Of a stretch of 64,000 nt of DNA, positions 26,798 through 34,661 are shown piece after piece (the first letter of the stretch is position 1; every line of letters starts with the position of its first letter). Both the position numbers and the translations under genes were made by a program. The stretch lies in NCBI GenBank assembly GCA_003576745.1, contig QEVR01000001.1, forward strand, positions 248,001 through 312,000, read 5' to 3'. Source of the DNA: Candidatus Uhrbacteria bacterium (GTDB lineage Bacteria; Patescibacteriota; Patescibacteriia; 2-12-FULL-60-25). Below the pieces are notes generated by a model. That model had not been told where the DNA came from and did no database searches. It worked only from the letters and a program-made list of their open reading frames with translations.

Positions 26798-27141
26798 GGG
26801 AACAGGGTCTCGTGAAGCGGGAGTAGGGGGCTTGGCCGTGAGGCGTGAGCCATGAGCCTTGGGCCATGCAGTATGCGAAAATTACGTAGGACGTCGTTGC
26901 GTAGGGGAGCATTATTCTCCCCGAACCCCTTCTTGCTCTTGTGTCTGTCGTTCGTAAGTCCGTAGATCCTGTGCTGTTTATTAAAGACCCAAAACTTTAG
27001 ACCCTAACCCTAGAACCCTAAAATTCTAGAACTCTTGAACGGCCCCATTGCCAACAGCTAAAAGGCTTATAGCTGTCTACATTTTTCCCCATCACCCATA
27101 ACCCGTAATCTGTTCCCTATGCCCTTCGCGCTTTGCCCCGT
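26798..27141 (+). repeat. Intergenic modular repeat element, copy 2, with an inserted CCCTAAA-type segment
   Basis: A 344-nt gap without a supported gene. Order: A (GCGGGAGTAGGGGG), C (CCGTGAGGCGTGAGCCATGA, GGGCCATGCAGTATGCG), D (ACGTCGTTGCGTAGGGG then the GGGGAG-loop-CTCCCC hairpin), F (TCGTTCGTAAGTCCGTAG), then CCCTAACCCTAGAACCC-type words of the second family (about 26988-27045), I (CATTGCCAACAGC ... TACATT), H (CACCCATAACCCGTAATC) and an E remnant. It lies between convergent genes, so it cannot serve a downstream gene as promoter here. Confidence 0.85.
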
Positions 27142-27822
27142 TTATTCTTTGATGTCCGTCAGTTTGTAGGCGGCGATGTTTACGCCGCTCATGGTGACCG
27201 GAAGTTTTACGGTTTTTGGTTTGCGCCGGCAGGCTTTCATTGCCGCCTCGGTGAGGAGCACTTCGCCGCGTTCGGCAACGTCTTCGCCAAGCTTGGAGGC
27301 GAGATTGAGCTCATTGCCGTATACGTCGTCGCAGGCGAGGAGCGTGGGTCCGTAGCCGATGCCGATGGAGATAAAAATGTCGCTCTCGTCGGGCGTAGCG
27401 AGATTTGCCACAAAAAGATCGTGATGAATGTCGCGCGAAGCCGCCACGGCCGCATCCGGATGCGGGAATGCCGCAAAACAGTTGTCCGCTTCGAATTTAA
27501 TCACCATACCGCCGTGCCGTTCCACGGCCGGACGCACAACGCTCCGCATGCGCCGGATCATGGCCAGATAGTGGATAATGCCGTATCGCTGGACGAGCCG
27601 GGAAAAGCCGCTCATGTCGAGAATAAAAATGGCCACCTTTTTTTCAAAGGCTTTCCGGATTGCCGCATCAATTTTTTTCGCTTCTTCTGGATGCTCGACG
27701 CGGCGGATGAGGAATTCATCCAGACGGGCGCATGGGGGAAGGTTGTTGAGAGGGCGAGTTTTCGGGTTTGTGCGTTTGCTGGCTTTCGCGCCTCCGAGCT
27801 TGCGACTTTTTTTGGTAGGCAT
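27142..27822 (-). CDS. Class III adenylate/guanylate cyclase domain protein
   Basis: A 226-aa protein with a basic N-terminus (KKSRKLGGAKASKR) and a class III cyclase core. AIFILDMSGFSRLVQRYG carries the first metal Asp; VIKFEADNCFAAFPHPDAAV holds the second Asp, with Ala where the usual Gly precedes it. IGIGYGPTLLACDDVYGNE and LNLASKLGEDVAERGEVLL match the later strands, but the transition-state Arg of the N-x3-R motif appears as Lys in NLASK, so activity may be low. The first Lys of VIKFEAD fits adenine specificity. No sensor domain is present. The ATG at 27822 sits 8 nt after an extended -10 box. Confidence 0.8.
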   Translation of the reverse strand: MPTKKSRKLGGAKASKRTNPKTRPLNNLPPCARLDEFLIRRVEHPEEAKKIDAAIRKAFEKKVAIFILDMSGFSRLVQRYGIIHYLAMIRRMRSVVRPAVERHGGMVIKFEADNCFAAFPHPDAAVAASRDIHHDLFVANLATPDESDIFISIGIGYGPTLLACDDVYGNELNLASKLGEDVAERGEVLLTEAAMKACRRKPKTVKLPVTMSGVNIAAYKLTDIKE

Positions 27823-27830
27823 AGATACAT

Positions 27831-27839
27831 AGTCTAGCA
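27831..27839 (-). promoter_or_regulatory. Extended -10 promoter box for the cyclase gene (leaderless)
   Basis: On the minus strand TGCTAGACT spans 27839 to 27831, with TTTTCC about 17 nt upstream as a possible -35. The hexamer ends 8 nt before the ATG at 27822, so transcription would begin at or within about two bases of the start codon. Confidence 0.5.
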
Positions 27840-27914
27840 TGCGGAAACAGGCCGGAAAACGCGCGGAAAGCCCGAACCCTACAAAAAAACGGGGTTTTCC
27901 CGTAAGGTACTGCC

Positions 27915-28595
27915 ATGCAGAGCATTGCCGTCCTGCCGGCATGGAATGAGGCCCCGCGCGTGTGGTCCGCCGTCCGCGCGGTTTTGCCATTTGCGGACCG
28001 CGTTATTGTGGTGGATGACGGATCTACCGATGACACTGCGGCGCAGGCTGCGCTTGCCGGCGCCACGGTGATTCGCCATGCCTTGAACCGCGGCCAGGGC
28101 GCGGCGCTGAAAACCGGAAGCATCGCGGCCCTCCGTTTGGGCGCGGACATTATTGTGCATGTGGATGCGGACGGCCAGCATGATCCGGCCATGATTCCGG
28201 AACTCCTGAAACCCATCCTCGACGACAAGGCAGATGTGGTATTCGGTTCGCGCTTTCTGGGAAAAGAACCTACGGGCATGCCGTGGGTCCGCAAGGCGTA
28301 TTTTCACGCGGCGCGTTTGTTCAATACCTTCGCGGTCGGTATTCCGAATACCGTCACCGATCCGCAAAGCGGCGCGCGCGCCATGAATCGCCATGCGGCC
28401 GAGATCCTCGATTTCCGGCAGGACGGACCGGCGCATTGTTCGGAAATTCTTCGTCTGGCCACGCGCGCCGATATACGCTGGGCGGAAGTGCCCGTGCATG
28501 TGCGTTATACAAAAGATACGCTGGCAAAAGGCCAGTCCTTCGGGGCTGCCTTCCGGATTTTATGGGAACTTCTGATCCGCGGAACCGAAAAATAA
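27915..28595 (+). CDS. Glycosyltransferase family 2 (dolichyl-phosphate mannose synthase-like)
   Basis: A 226-aa GT-A enzyme lacking membrane segments. SIAVLPAWNEAPRVWSAV, VIVVDDGSTDDTAAQA, HALNRGQGAALKTGS, IIVHVDADGQHDPAMI (D-x-D) and VVFGSRFLGKEP are classic. PQSGARAMNRHAAEIL is the common SGFR-type segment. It probably charges polyprenyl phosphate with a sugar. Together with the DUF2304 protein and the GT2 that follow, it forms a cassette frequent in bacteria, especially CPR genomes. Confidence 0.92.
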   Translation: MQSIAVLPAWNEAPRVWSAVRAVLPFADRVIVVDDGSTDDTAAQAALAGATVIRHALNRGQGAALKTGSIAALRLGADIIVHVDADGQHDPAMIPELLKPILDDKADVVFGSRFLGKEPTGMPWVRKAYFHAARLFNTFAVGIPNTVTDPQSGARAMNRHAAEILDFRQDGPAHCSEILRLATRADIRWAEVPVHVRYTKDTLAKGQSFGAAFRILWELLIRGTEK

Positions 28596-28596
28596 T

Positions 28597-28935
28597 ATGC
28601 CGATACAGATTCTCCTTATTGCATCCCTCGCGGTCGCCGTCATGCTCACATGGAAACGGGCGCGCGAACGCGTCATTCGCATTCACGAAGCCGTGCTCTG
28701 GAGCGCCGTATGGCTTATTGCGGCTATTGTCATTCTTCTTCCGAACACCACCACGACGATCGCAAACTTGCTCGGCGTCGGTCGCGGCGTGGATTTGGTG
28801 CTATATGCGTCCGTGGTTGCATTATTTTTTCTCGTCTTTAAGCTGTTCATCACCGTCGACGGTCTGGAAAAAAAATTGACGGATCTTGTGCGGCGGGACG
28901 CGCTCCGCGATCTCGACAAGCATGAACGATCATAA
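28597..28935 (+). CDS. DUF2304 family small membrane protein
   Basis: A 112-aa protein with three hydrophobic segments (residues ~2-16, 36-50, 65-85) and the conserved ends of DUF2304: ILLIASLAVAVMLTWKRARE then RIHEAVLWSAVWLIAAIVIL, and a charged C-terminal LEKKLTDLVRRDALRDLDKH. Such proteins almost always sit beside a DPM-like GT2, as here (1 nt after it), and are presumed membrane partners that help flip or present polyprenyl-phosphate sugar. Function not established. Confidence 0.85.
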   Translation: MPIQILLIASLAVAVMLTWKRARERVIRIHEAVLWSAVWLIAAIVILLPNTTTTIANLLGVGRGVDLVLYASVVALFFLVFKLFITVDGLEKKLTDLVRRDALRDLDKHERS

Positions 28936-30001
28936 ATCCGTTCCGAAGGTTGACGTCATCGTGGTGCTCTGGAAGAGCCTTCCTTTTTTGGACGAGCTTT
29001 TCGCGGGATTCACGACGCTCGACTATCCGCGCGATGCCTGTACCGTCCATATCGTCGACAATGCCTCGCCGGACGGGGCGGGGGAGGAAGTACAACGGCG
29101 TCTGTCGCATCCCGATCCGGCATGGCCGCGCATTATTCTCCATGAACCCGGAACGAATCTCGGATTTTCGGGCGGGAATAATCTTGTTATGCGCGCATCA
29201 TCGGCGGACTACTGCTATCTTTTGAATCATGATGCGGCTTTTGAGCCGGGAACGCTCCGCGAGGCCATTGCCGCGGCGGAGGCAGACTCGAGCATAGGGT
29301 CCGTGCAGTCGCTCATAGTACTCATGCAGGATCCGGACACCATCAACTCCACGGGGAATGTCGTTCATATCGCCGGATTTGGATACTGCAATGCCTATAC
29401 GCGGCCGGTGTCGGAGGCGCCGACGTCCGTCGTGCCTATCGGCTATGCATCCGGGGCCGGCGTGCTGTACCGCATGAACGCGCTCCGGAAGGTCGGCTAT
29501 CTCGACGAAATGCTGTTCGCGTATCACGAAGATCTCGATCTGGGTTGGCGATTGCTTCTTGCGGGCTATGAAAATGTGCTCGCGCCGAAAAGTGTGCTCC
29601 GACACCGTTATGAGTTTTCGCGTTCCATCGCCAAATGGTATTGGATGGAGCGGAATCGCTCTATCGTCATGCTCTACAATTATCGGCTGCCGACGCTTGT
29701 CGTGCTCGCGCCGCTTCTTATCGGCATCGAGCTTGCGATCTGGTTCTTCGCGCTCTTGCGCGGATTCGTAAAAGAAAAAGCCAAAGCTGCGGCATGGTTT
29801 TTCAAAAAAGGTTCATGGTCTTCGGTCTTGGCCGGCCGACGGCATGCGCAGGCGCTTCGCGTTCGTTCCGACCGGCAGATCCTCAAGCGTTTTACCGCGA
29901 CCATCGGACATCAGGATGTCGAAAGCCCCGTGGTCGACTGGGTGGCGAATCCGCTCATGAGGCTGTATGCGGCTCTTCTGTTGATTGTTGTTTGGTGGTA
30001 A
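28922..30001 (+). CDS. Glycosyltransferase family 2 (rhamnosyltransferase-like)
   Basis: A 359-aa GT-A enzyme. VDVIVVLWKSLPFLDELF, HIVDNASPDGAGEEVQ, NLGFSGGNNLVMRAS, CYLLNHDAAFEPGTLREAI (the N-x-D/D-x-D site), and FAYHEDLDLGWRLLLAGYE (the E-D-x-D-x-x-W/L-R catalytic motif) are characteristic of WcaA/RfbN-like rhamnosyl or related transferases. A hydrophobic stretch near residues 258-278 may anchor it. The ATG at 28922 overlaps the DUF2304 gene by 14 nt. It ends in GGTGGTAAC next to repeat copy 3. Confidence 0.92.
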   Translation: MNDHKSVPKVDVIVVLWKSLPFLDELFAGFTTLDYPRDACTVHIVDNASPDGAGEEVQRRLSHPDPAWPRIILHEPGTNLGFSGGNNLVMRASSADYCYLLNHDAAFEPGTLREAIAAAEADSSIGSVQSLIVLMQDPDTINSTGNVVHIAGFGYCNAYTRPVSEAPTSVVPIGYASGAGVLYRMNALRKVGYLDEMLFAYHEDLDLGWRLLLAGYENVLAPKSVLRHRYEFSRSIAKWYWMERNRSIVMLYNYRLPTLVVLAPLLIGIELAIWFFALLRGFVKEKAKAAAWFFKKGSWSSVLAGRRHAQALRVRSDRQILKRFTATIGHQDVESPVVDWVANPLMRLYAALLLIVVWW

Positions 30002-30095
30002 CAAGGGTTGCGTCGTTGCGTAGGAAAATCAAACATCCTTTCCCTTATTTTTCCCTACGCAACCACGCAACCACGTCCTACGCAACCCCTCCATT
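30002..30095 (+). repeat. Intergenic repeat hairpin (D-module inverted pair), copy 3
   Basis: The whole 94-nt gap is an inverted pair of D-type words: GTTGCGTCGTTGCGTAGG followed by AAAA at 30007-30028, then a ~20-nt pyrimidine-rich loop, then TTTTCCCTACGCAACCACGC and the rest of the same word in reverse (from 30049). The arms match over about 22 nt with one mismatch and one bulge. A further ACGTCCTACGCAACC follows. Such a hairpin could form in RNA on either strand. Confidence 0.8.
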
Positions 30096-31325
30096 ATGAA
30101 CGTCATCCACTTTTCCTGCGTGGCGCCTCCCGAGACCGGCGGCATCGGCCAGTCCGCTTATGAAATAGTCGCCCGTCTGAACAAGAGGGGGGTGGATGCG
30201 ACGCTTTGCGCACCCGTCATGAAGGGCTCGAAAGGGACGCGGCAATCGGGAGTCGGGTATGCGTCCGATCAGAACGGCGTCGACCCAGGGCGCAGGGATC
30301 AGGGCGCAGGGCCATCCGCATCCCACATTACGCGTCTTCCCGCGTTCATCCGTTACGGCAATGCGGCGGCGCTCGGCGGGAGCATGCATAGCATCATGAA
30401 CGAAGCGGACATCATTCACCTGCACTATCCGTTTTTCGGAACGGCGGAAAAAGTTGCGCAATATTGCCAGTGGAAACGGAAACCGTTTGTAATGACATTC
30501 CACATGGACGCGACCGGCGGATTTTTCCTCCAAACGCTTTTCGATATGTATCGTCTTTTGGCGCAGCCGGCCATACTCTTGGCCTCGCGCGCCGTATTCG
30601 TGTCCTCCCTTGATTACGCAACACAATCTTCCATCGCATCGTTCGTCCGTTCTCACCCCGATCGGGTCATCGAAAATCCGTTCGGCGTAGATACGGAACG
30701 GTTTTATCCGCGAACGGATCCGCATGAATCCCGCGCATTCCGGCATGCGCACGGCATACCGGAACAGGCTTCGCTTGTCGGGTTCGTCGGCGGCATGGAT
30801 ATGGCGCATGCCTTTAAAGGCATTCCCGTCCTTCTCGAAGCCATGAAAGCGCTTTCCACGGATGTGCATGCGCTTTTGGTCGGCGACGGCAATCGAAGGG
30901 TGATATACGAGGCAAAGGCTCGGGAACTCGGCGTTGCGTCGCGCTGCCATTTTGTCGGTCGCCTTATGCCGGAGGATTTGGGGCCGGCATATCGGAGCAT
31001 GGATATGCTTGTGTTTCCGTCCACGAACGGCGCGGAAGCCTTTGGCCTCGTGGCCGCGGAAGCGGCCGCCTGCGGCATACCGGTTATTGCTTCGAACCTT
31101 CACGGCGTGAGAACTGTGGTTTTGGACGGAGAGACGGGTATATTAACGCCTCCCGGCGATGCGGATGCCCTTGGCCGCGCGATTTCAAGACTCTTTGCGG
31201 ATGCGAATCTTTGCAGGCGATACGGCGATGCGGCGCTCCGGCACGCACGCGAACATTTTAACTGGGATCGCCATGTGGATAGCCTTCTCTCGGTGTATCG
31301 AAGCTTATGCGTATCGCCATCCTGA
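30096..31325 (+). CDS. Glycosyltransferase family 4 with a repeat-like insertion
   Basis: A 409-aa GT-B enzyme. SCVAPPETGGIGQSAYEIVA opens the acceptor domain; ENPFGVDTERF leads into the donor domain, and SLVGFVGGMDMAHAFKGIPV, HFVGRLMPEDLGPAYRSMD and EAFGLVAAEAAACGIPVIAS (the E-x7-E motif) are clear. Residues ~44-77 (DNA 30225-30328) form a Gly/Arg/Asp-rich run, KGSKGTRQSGVG then PGRRDQGAGPSAS, that interrupts the usual passage from strand 2 to strand 3; its DNA contains CGGGTATGCG and GCGCAGGG words like the intergenic element. It may be a repeat-derived insertion kept in frame. It overlaps the next GT4 gene by 19 nt. Confidence 0.87.
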   Translation: MNVIHFSCVAPPETGGIGQSAYEIVARLNKRGVDATLCAPVMKGSKGTRQSGVGYASDQNGVDPGRRDQGAGPSASHITRLPAFIRYGNAAALGGSMHSIMNEADIIHLHYPFFGTAEKVAQYCQWKRKPFVMTFHMDATGGFFLQTLFDMYRLLAQPAILLASRAVFVSSLDYATQSSIASFVRSHPDRVIENPFGVDTERFYPRTDPHESRAFRHAHGIPEQASLVGFVGGMDMAHAFKGIPVLLEAMKALSTDVHALLVGDGNRRVIYEAKARELGVASRCHFVGRLMPEDLGPAYRSMDMLVFPSTNGAEAFGLVAAEAAACGIPVIASNLHGVRTVVLDGETGILTPPGDADALGRAISRLFADANLCRRYGDAALRHAREHFNWDRHVDSLLSVYRSLCVSPS

Positions 31326-32503
31326 CAAATGCCTTTCCGCCGGACGGCAAGGGCGGGGCCGAACGCATCGCGTATGTTCAGGCGGCCGGCCTTTTGGAGC
31401 GCGGGCATGAGGTGAAGGTATGGAGTCCGGAAAACGAAGAAGGGGGAGCGGAAAACGGGAAGCAGGAAGAAATACGAGATGAACGCCGCTTACCGCTCAC
31501 CGCTTTCCGAATTCCTGCCGAGCGCTTTCCGTCCCGTTTTTCATCACTCTCCCGCATGTCCGCTTTGCGGAGGCTCTTCTTCCATCTGCTCGAGGACATC
31601 GGAGAGCATCGAGACGTTGTGAACGATGTTATTGCATGGAAGCCGGACGTCTTGATCACGCATAATCTGACCGGCTGCGGATTCGGAACGCCTTCCGCGA
31701 TCAAGGCCAAAGGCGTGCCGTGGCTTCATATTCTGCATGATATTCAGCTCACGGAGCCGTCAGGGCAATTGCGCGCGGACAAGGTGCGCGCGCTTCCCGG
31801 CAGGTTCTGGCGTTCGTATTGGGCGGCATATCGCAAACGTGCATGGAAGTCCCCGCCGGACGCGCTCGTAAGCCCCACGCTTTGGCTTTTGGAGTGGCAT
31901 CGGCAATACGGGTTTCGCGGCAACCTGGAAGAGATCCTGCCGAATCCCATCGATAGGGGACCGGAGCGGACACGATCCCTCCGTACGCCTGCCGCGCTCG
32001 TGTATGTCGGACGCCTTTCTGATGACAAGGGCTACCCTGTTTTTCTAGAACTCGGCCGGGCATTCAACCGGGAAGCGATTGGTTCATTGGTTGCGGTGGG
32101 CGATGGACCGCTTCGCGGTGCCGCAGAGATGCTTGGCGATACCCGTTTCTCGTTGAAGGGAGCGCTTTCGCCAGAGAATACGCGCCGCGAGATCGCGCAG
32201 GCGGATATTCTCATTGCGCCATCGCGCATTTTGGAAAATCAGCAGACCATTCTTCTCGAGGCGATGGCCGAAGGCACGCCTGTGGTCGCGGCGGATGTGG
32301 GCGGAACCACGGAAACGCTCGAGGGGAGCGGATGTCCCGTGGGAAACGGAGCGGATATCGCTTCCGGCATCCTTCGGCTGTTGCAATCGCCGGAAACATG
32401 GCGAGCCGCATCCATCGCCATACGGAAACGCGCAGAACGCCACGATCCGGAGCGCTATTTTACTGCGCTCGTATCGCTTTGCGCGGGAATATCGAGATCA
32501 TAG
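31307..32503 (+). CDS. Glycosyltransferase family 4
   Basis: A 398-aa GT-B enzyme: RIAILTNAFPPDGKGGAERI starts the acceptor domain; ALVYVGRLSDDKGYPVFLEL, GDGPLRGAAEML and PSRILENQQTILLEAMAEGT with PVVAADVGG give the donor domain. Residues ~42-62 (DNA about 31430-31493) are an unusual Glu/Gly/Lys/Arg run, ENEEGGAENGKQEE, encoded by purine-rich sequence like module A; it sits at the same structural place as the insertion in the preceding paralogue. Donor and acceptor unknown. Its 3' end overlaps the convergent membrane-protein gene by 49 nt. Confidence 0.88.
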   Translation: MRIAILTNAFPPDGKGGAERIAYVQAAGLLERGHEVKVWSPENEEGGAENGKQEEIRDERRLPLTAFRIPAERFPSRFSSLSRMSALRRLFFHLLEDIGEHRDVVNDVIAWKPDVLITHNLTGCGFGTPSAIKAKGVPWLHILHDIQLTEPSGQLRADKVRALPGRFWRSYWAAYRKRAWKSPPDALVSPTLWLLEWHRQYGFRGNLEEILPNPIDRGPERTRSLRTPAALVYVGRLSDDKGYPVFLELGRAFNREAIGSLVAVGDGPLRGAAEMLGDTRFSLKGALSPENTRREIAQADILIAPSRILENQQTILLEAMAEGTPVVAADVGGTTETLEGSGCPVGNGADIASGILRLLQSPETWRAASIAIRKRAERHDPERYFTALVSLCAGISRS

Positions 32504-34596
32504 CGGAATACGCGGATGGCTCCGTCGCGTATGAGGAATGACCGATTCGCCGACGCTTCGGCCGCTTCGGACAGTTCATTCGCTTTCCACCAGTAGTCAT
32601 TCACGACGAAGTACACCAAACGCGAACCGCCAAGCGCGCCCGCCAAAGACATGACCTCGCGTTCCGGACCCTCATAGGAGGCGCGAAGGAATAGTTTATA
32701 CAGCTCGCCGCCGGTGGGAATGGGATACAAGAAGACGTCATCGTGATATCGCAGGAACCCAAATGTGCGGACGGCAGCCGCGCTTACGCTCTGATTCGCC
32801 AAAACGGTGTAGGGTCGTCCTTCGCTGTCTTCATGAATCAGACGTACGGCTTCGATGTCCGCGTATCCCACGGACCATCCCCGGCTTGGAGTGACGGCAT
32901 CGTGGCGGGGCAGGCTCGCATAACTCATGCCGGCCGCGAGAATGCCCACGGAGGCGAGTACGGCCCAGCGCGATGCAAGCCGGGCCATGCGGGCTTTACA
33001 AAGCCATCGTCCGAGTTCGGGGACGGCCGCCGGCAGGAGAAGGAACCAAGCCACCAGAAACAGTCGGTCTGCATAATTCCCTTTTTCATAATCGATGAGA
33101 AATGAAAAATCCCCGGCGCCTTTCAGCACCACGGCCGCAAGGACGGCGGCGCCGGCGGCGAGAAACCATGGAGGATTGGAAACGGCTGTATTCCGGGAGC
33201 TTTTTGTCGCTCTCCATGTTCCAAGGCCGGCAAAGAGGATGGTAATCCATGGAAGCAGTTTTTCGGCCCACACCGAGGTTTCCGCCCATAGGGCATATCG
33301 GTTGCCGACCCAGGGCACCCATGAAGCCATGAGGCCGCTCCAGATTTCCGGCTTTGTGAGCTCGGACAGGTGAAACGACACGCCGGCGCCGGAACCGAAT
33401 GCCGTTGCGGCCCCGAATACGAGCGGGACGCTGAATCCCGCCGTTATCGCCAGCATGGCGGAGGCGGCAATGCGCCATGGCTTTGCGAGCGCGGATTCCG
33501 AAACAATGGCCATGAACACGCAGACGAGAACCGGCAGGCCCACGAGGGGGTGGGTCAGCAGCGCCCAGAGCGCGAAGATTAGCGGAAGGCTGCGCGAATT
33601 CATGCGTTCTTCCGTACGAATGCAGAGCAGGAGCGCCGCAATCCCGAGCACGCTCGCGAATCCGTGCGGTGTCGTTGCCACGAAGGCGGAGAGCGGCATA
33701 AGAATGAGCGCGGGAAGCATGGCGGCCTTTTGCCGTTCCCGGCCGATCACGAGCGCGAGCGCGGCGGGGATGAGGACGGCGGCTGCGGCAGGCACGAGCC
33801 ATGTATCCACCGATGCCACGTCGAAATCCATGAGTTTCGAAAGCCATGTGACGAACACATATTGCCCCATGTAGTACGGCGGTTTCGGCAGAAGCGTGCC
33901 CGTTGCAAGGAGCACGCGTTCGCCGGCGACATGCAGGAATCCGTCAAAACCGTAGCCGATGCGATACAGGAGGGGAGCGAGCAGCGCGGTGCTTGCCATG
34001 GCACAACCGATCTGAACGGCAGAAATCACGGTGCGGCGTATACGCCATGCGGATGCAAGGGCGAATGTCCATTGAAGCGCGATAAGCGGCAATACCCAGG
34101 ACGGGAGCAAAGGCCACGGCGTCCGTATGGCATTCGTCGTTCCCGAGCGGAATGCTGCCCAGCCGATGAGCGCGGCGGCGAAGACGGAGAGCGATATGGC
34201 AAGGACGGAGAGGATGCTTTTCTCTTTGTCGAGCGGTTCATGGATCTTCTGGCCGGCTGTTTTTTGCCCGCGGCATATGGACAACCATACTCCTCCGGCG
34301 ATCAGGGTTATTGCGAGGGCCAAAGCCTCCCCCGGGCCGTCAAGAAGCATGCCGGCATAAAACAGGGCTCCGCGCGTCAGCATGAGCATGCCAAGCGTCG
34401 CGAGGAATCCCCAGGCGGTTCCAAGCAAGGCGCTTGGGTTGCGTAAGAGGCGCGGGCCTAGGGCATATCCCTGCGTGAGCATGGCGAATATGCTCAAAAA
34501 GCCCATAATCAGAGGGCCGGCATTCAGGAAATGGGCTCCAAGGATCGCTGCAACAAGGGCTCCTTGGACGGCGAGTTCTTTCCATTGTTCCGTCAT
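32455..34596 (-). CDS. Large multi-spanning membrane protein of unknown function (GT-C or polymerase-like)
   Basis: A 713-aa protein with roughly 14 hydrophobic segments and a C-terminal extracytoplasmic domain of ~150 residues (SEGRPYTVLANQSVSAAAVR; VYFVVNDYWWKANELSEAAE). After the mid-section comes GYGFDGFLHVAGERVLLATG and PKPPYYMGQYVF, with Asp and Glu residues in a loop as in GT-C enzymes. It may be a glycosyltransferase or a glycan polymerase, but no firm family was recognised. The ATG at 34596 is preferred over 34605, because the latter lies inside the apparent -10 box TAGTAT; the mRNA would then be leaderless. Confidence 0.65.
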   Translation of the reverse strand: MTEQWKELAVQGALVAAILGAHFLNAGPLIMGFLSIFAMLTQGYALGPRLLRNPSALLGTAWGFLATLGMLMLTRGALFYAGMLLDGPGEALALAITLIAGGVWLSICRGQKTAGQKIHEPLDKEKSILSVLAISLSVFAAALIGWAAFRSGTTNAIRTPWPLLPSWVLPLIALQWTFALASAWRIRRTVISAVQIGCAMASTALLAPLLYRIGYGFDGFLHVAGERVLLATGTLLPKPPYYMGQYVFVTWLSKLMDFDVASVDTWLVPAAAAVLIPAALALVIGRERQKAAMLPALILMPLSAFVATTPHGFASVLGIAALLLCIRTEERMNSRSLPLIFALWALLTHPLVGLPVLVCVFMAIVSESALAKPWRIAASAMLAITAGFSVPLVFGAATAFGSGAGVSFHLSELTKPEIWSGLMASWVPWVGNRYALWAETSVWAEKLLPWITILFAGLGTWRATKSSRNTAVSNPPWFLAAGAAVLAAVVLKGAGDFSFLIDYEKGNYADRLFLVAWFLLLPAAVPELGRWLCKARMARLASRWAVLASVGILAAGMSYASLPRHDAVTPSRGWSVGYADIEAVRLIHEDSEGRPYTVLANQSVSAAAVRTFGFLRYHDDVFLYPIPTGGELYKLFLRASYEGPEREVMSLAGALGGSRLVYFVVNDYWWKANELSEAAEASANRSFLIRDGAIRVFRYDLDIPAQSDTSAVK

Positions 34597-34603
34597 GGCG
34601 TTC

Positions 34604-34612
34604 ATACTAGCA
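34604..34612 (-). promoter_or_regulatory. Extended -10 promoter box (TGCTAGTAT), leaderless
   Basis: On the minus strand TGC (34612-34610) precedes TAGTAT (34609-34604). Transcription would start near 34597, one base from the ATG at 34596. This decides the start of the large membrane protein in favour of the second ATG. Confidence 0.5.
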
Positions 34613-34625
34613 CGAAGATCCGCTC

Positions 34626-34639
34626 TCGACGTGAGTCGA
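34626..34639. promoter_or_regulatory. Inverted repeat TCGAC-N4-GTCGA in a divergent promoter region
   Basis: TCGAC (34626-34630), GTGA, GTCGA (34635-34639) is a perfect 5-bp inverted repeat between the divergently transcribed membrane-protein gene and the Mur ligase gene. It may be an operator for a dimeric regulator; no protein partner is identified. Confidence 0.3.
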
Positions 34640-34661
34640 ATTGTTGGCTAACCTCAGCGCC

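Noticed and set aside
33664-34446. 260-aa plus-strand frame antisense to the large membrane protein
   Set aside because: Arg/Gly/Cys/His-rich shadow of the hydrophobic gene; no start context or family match.
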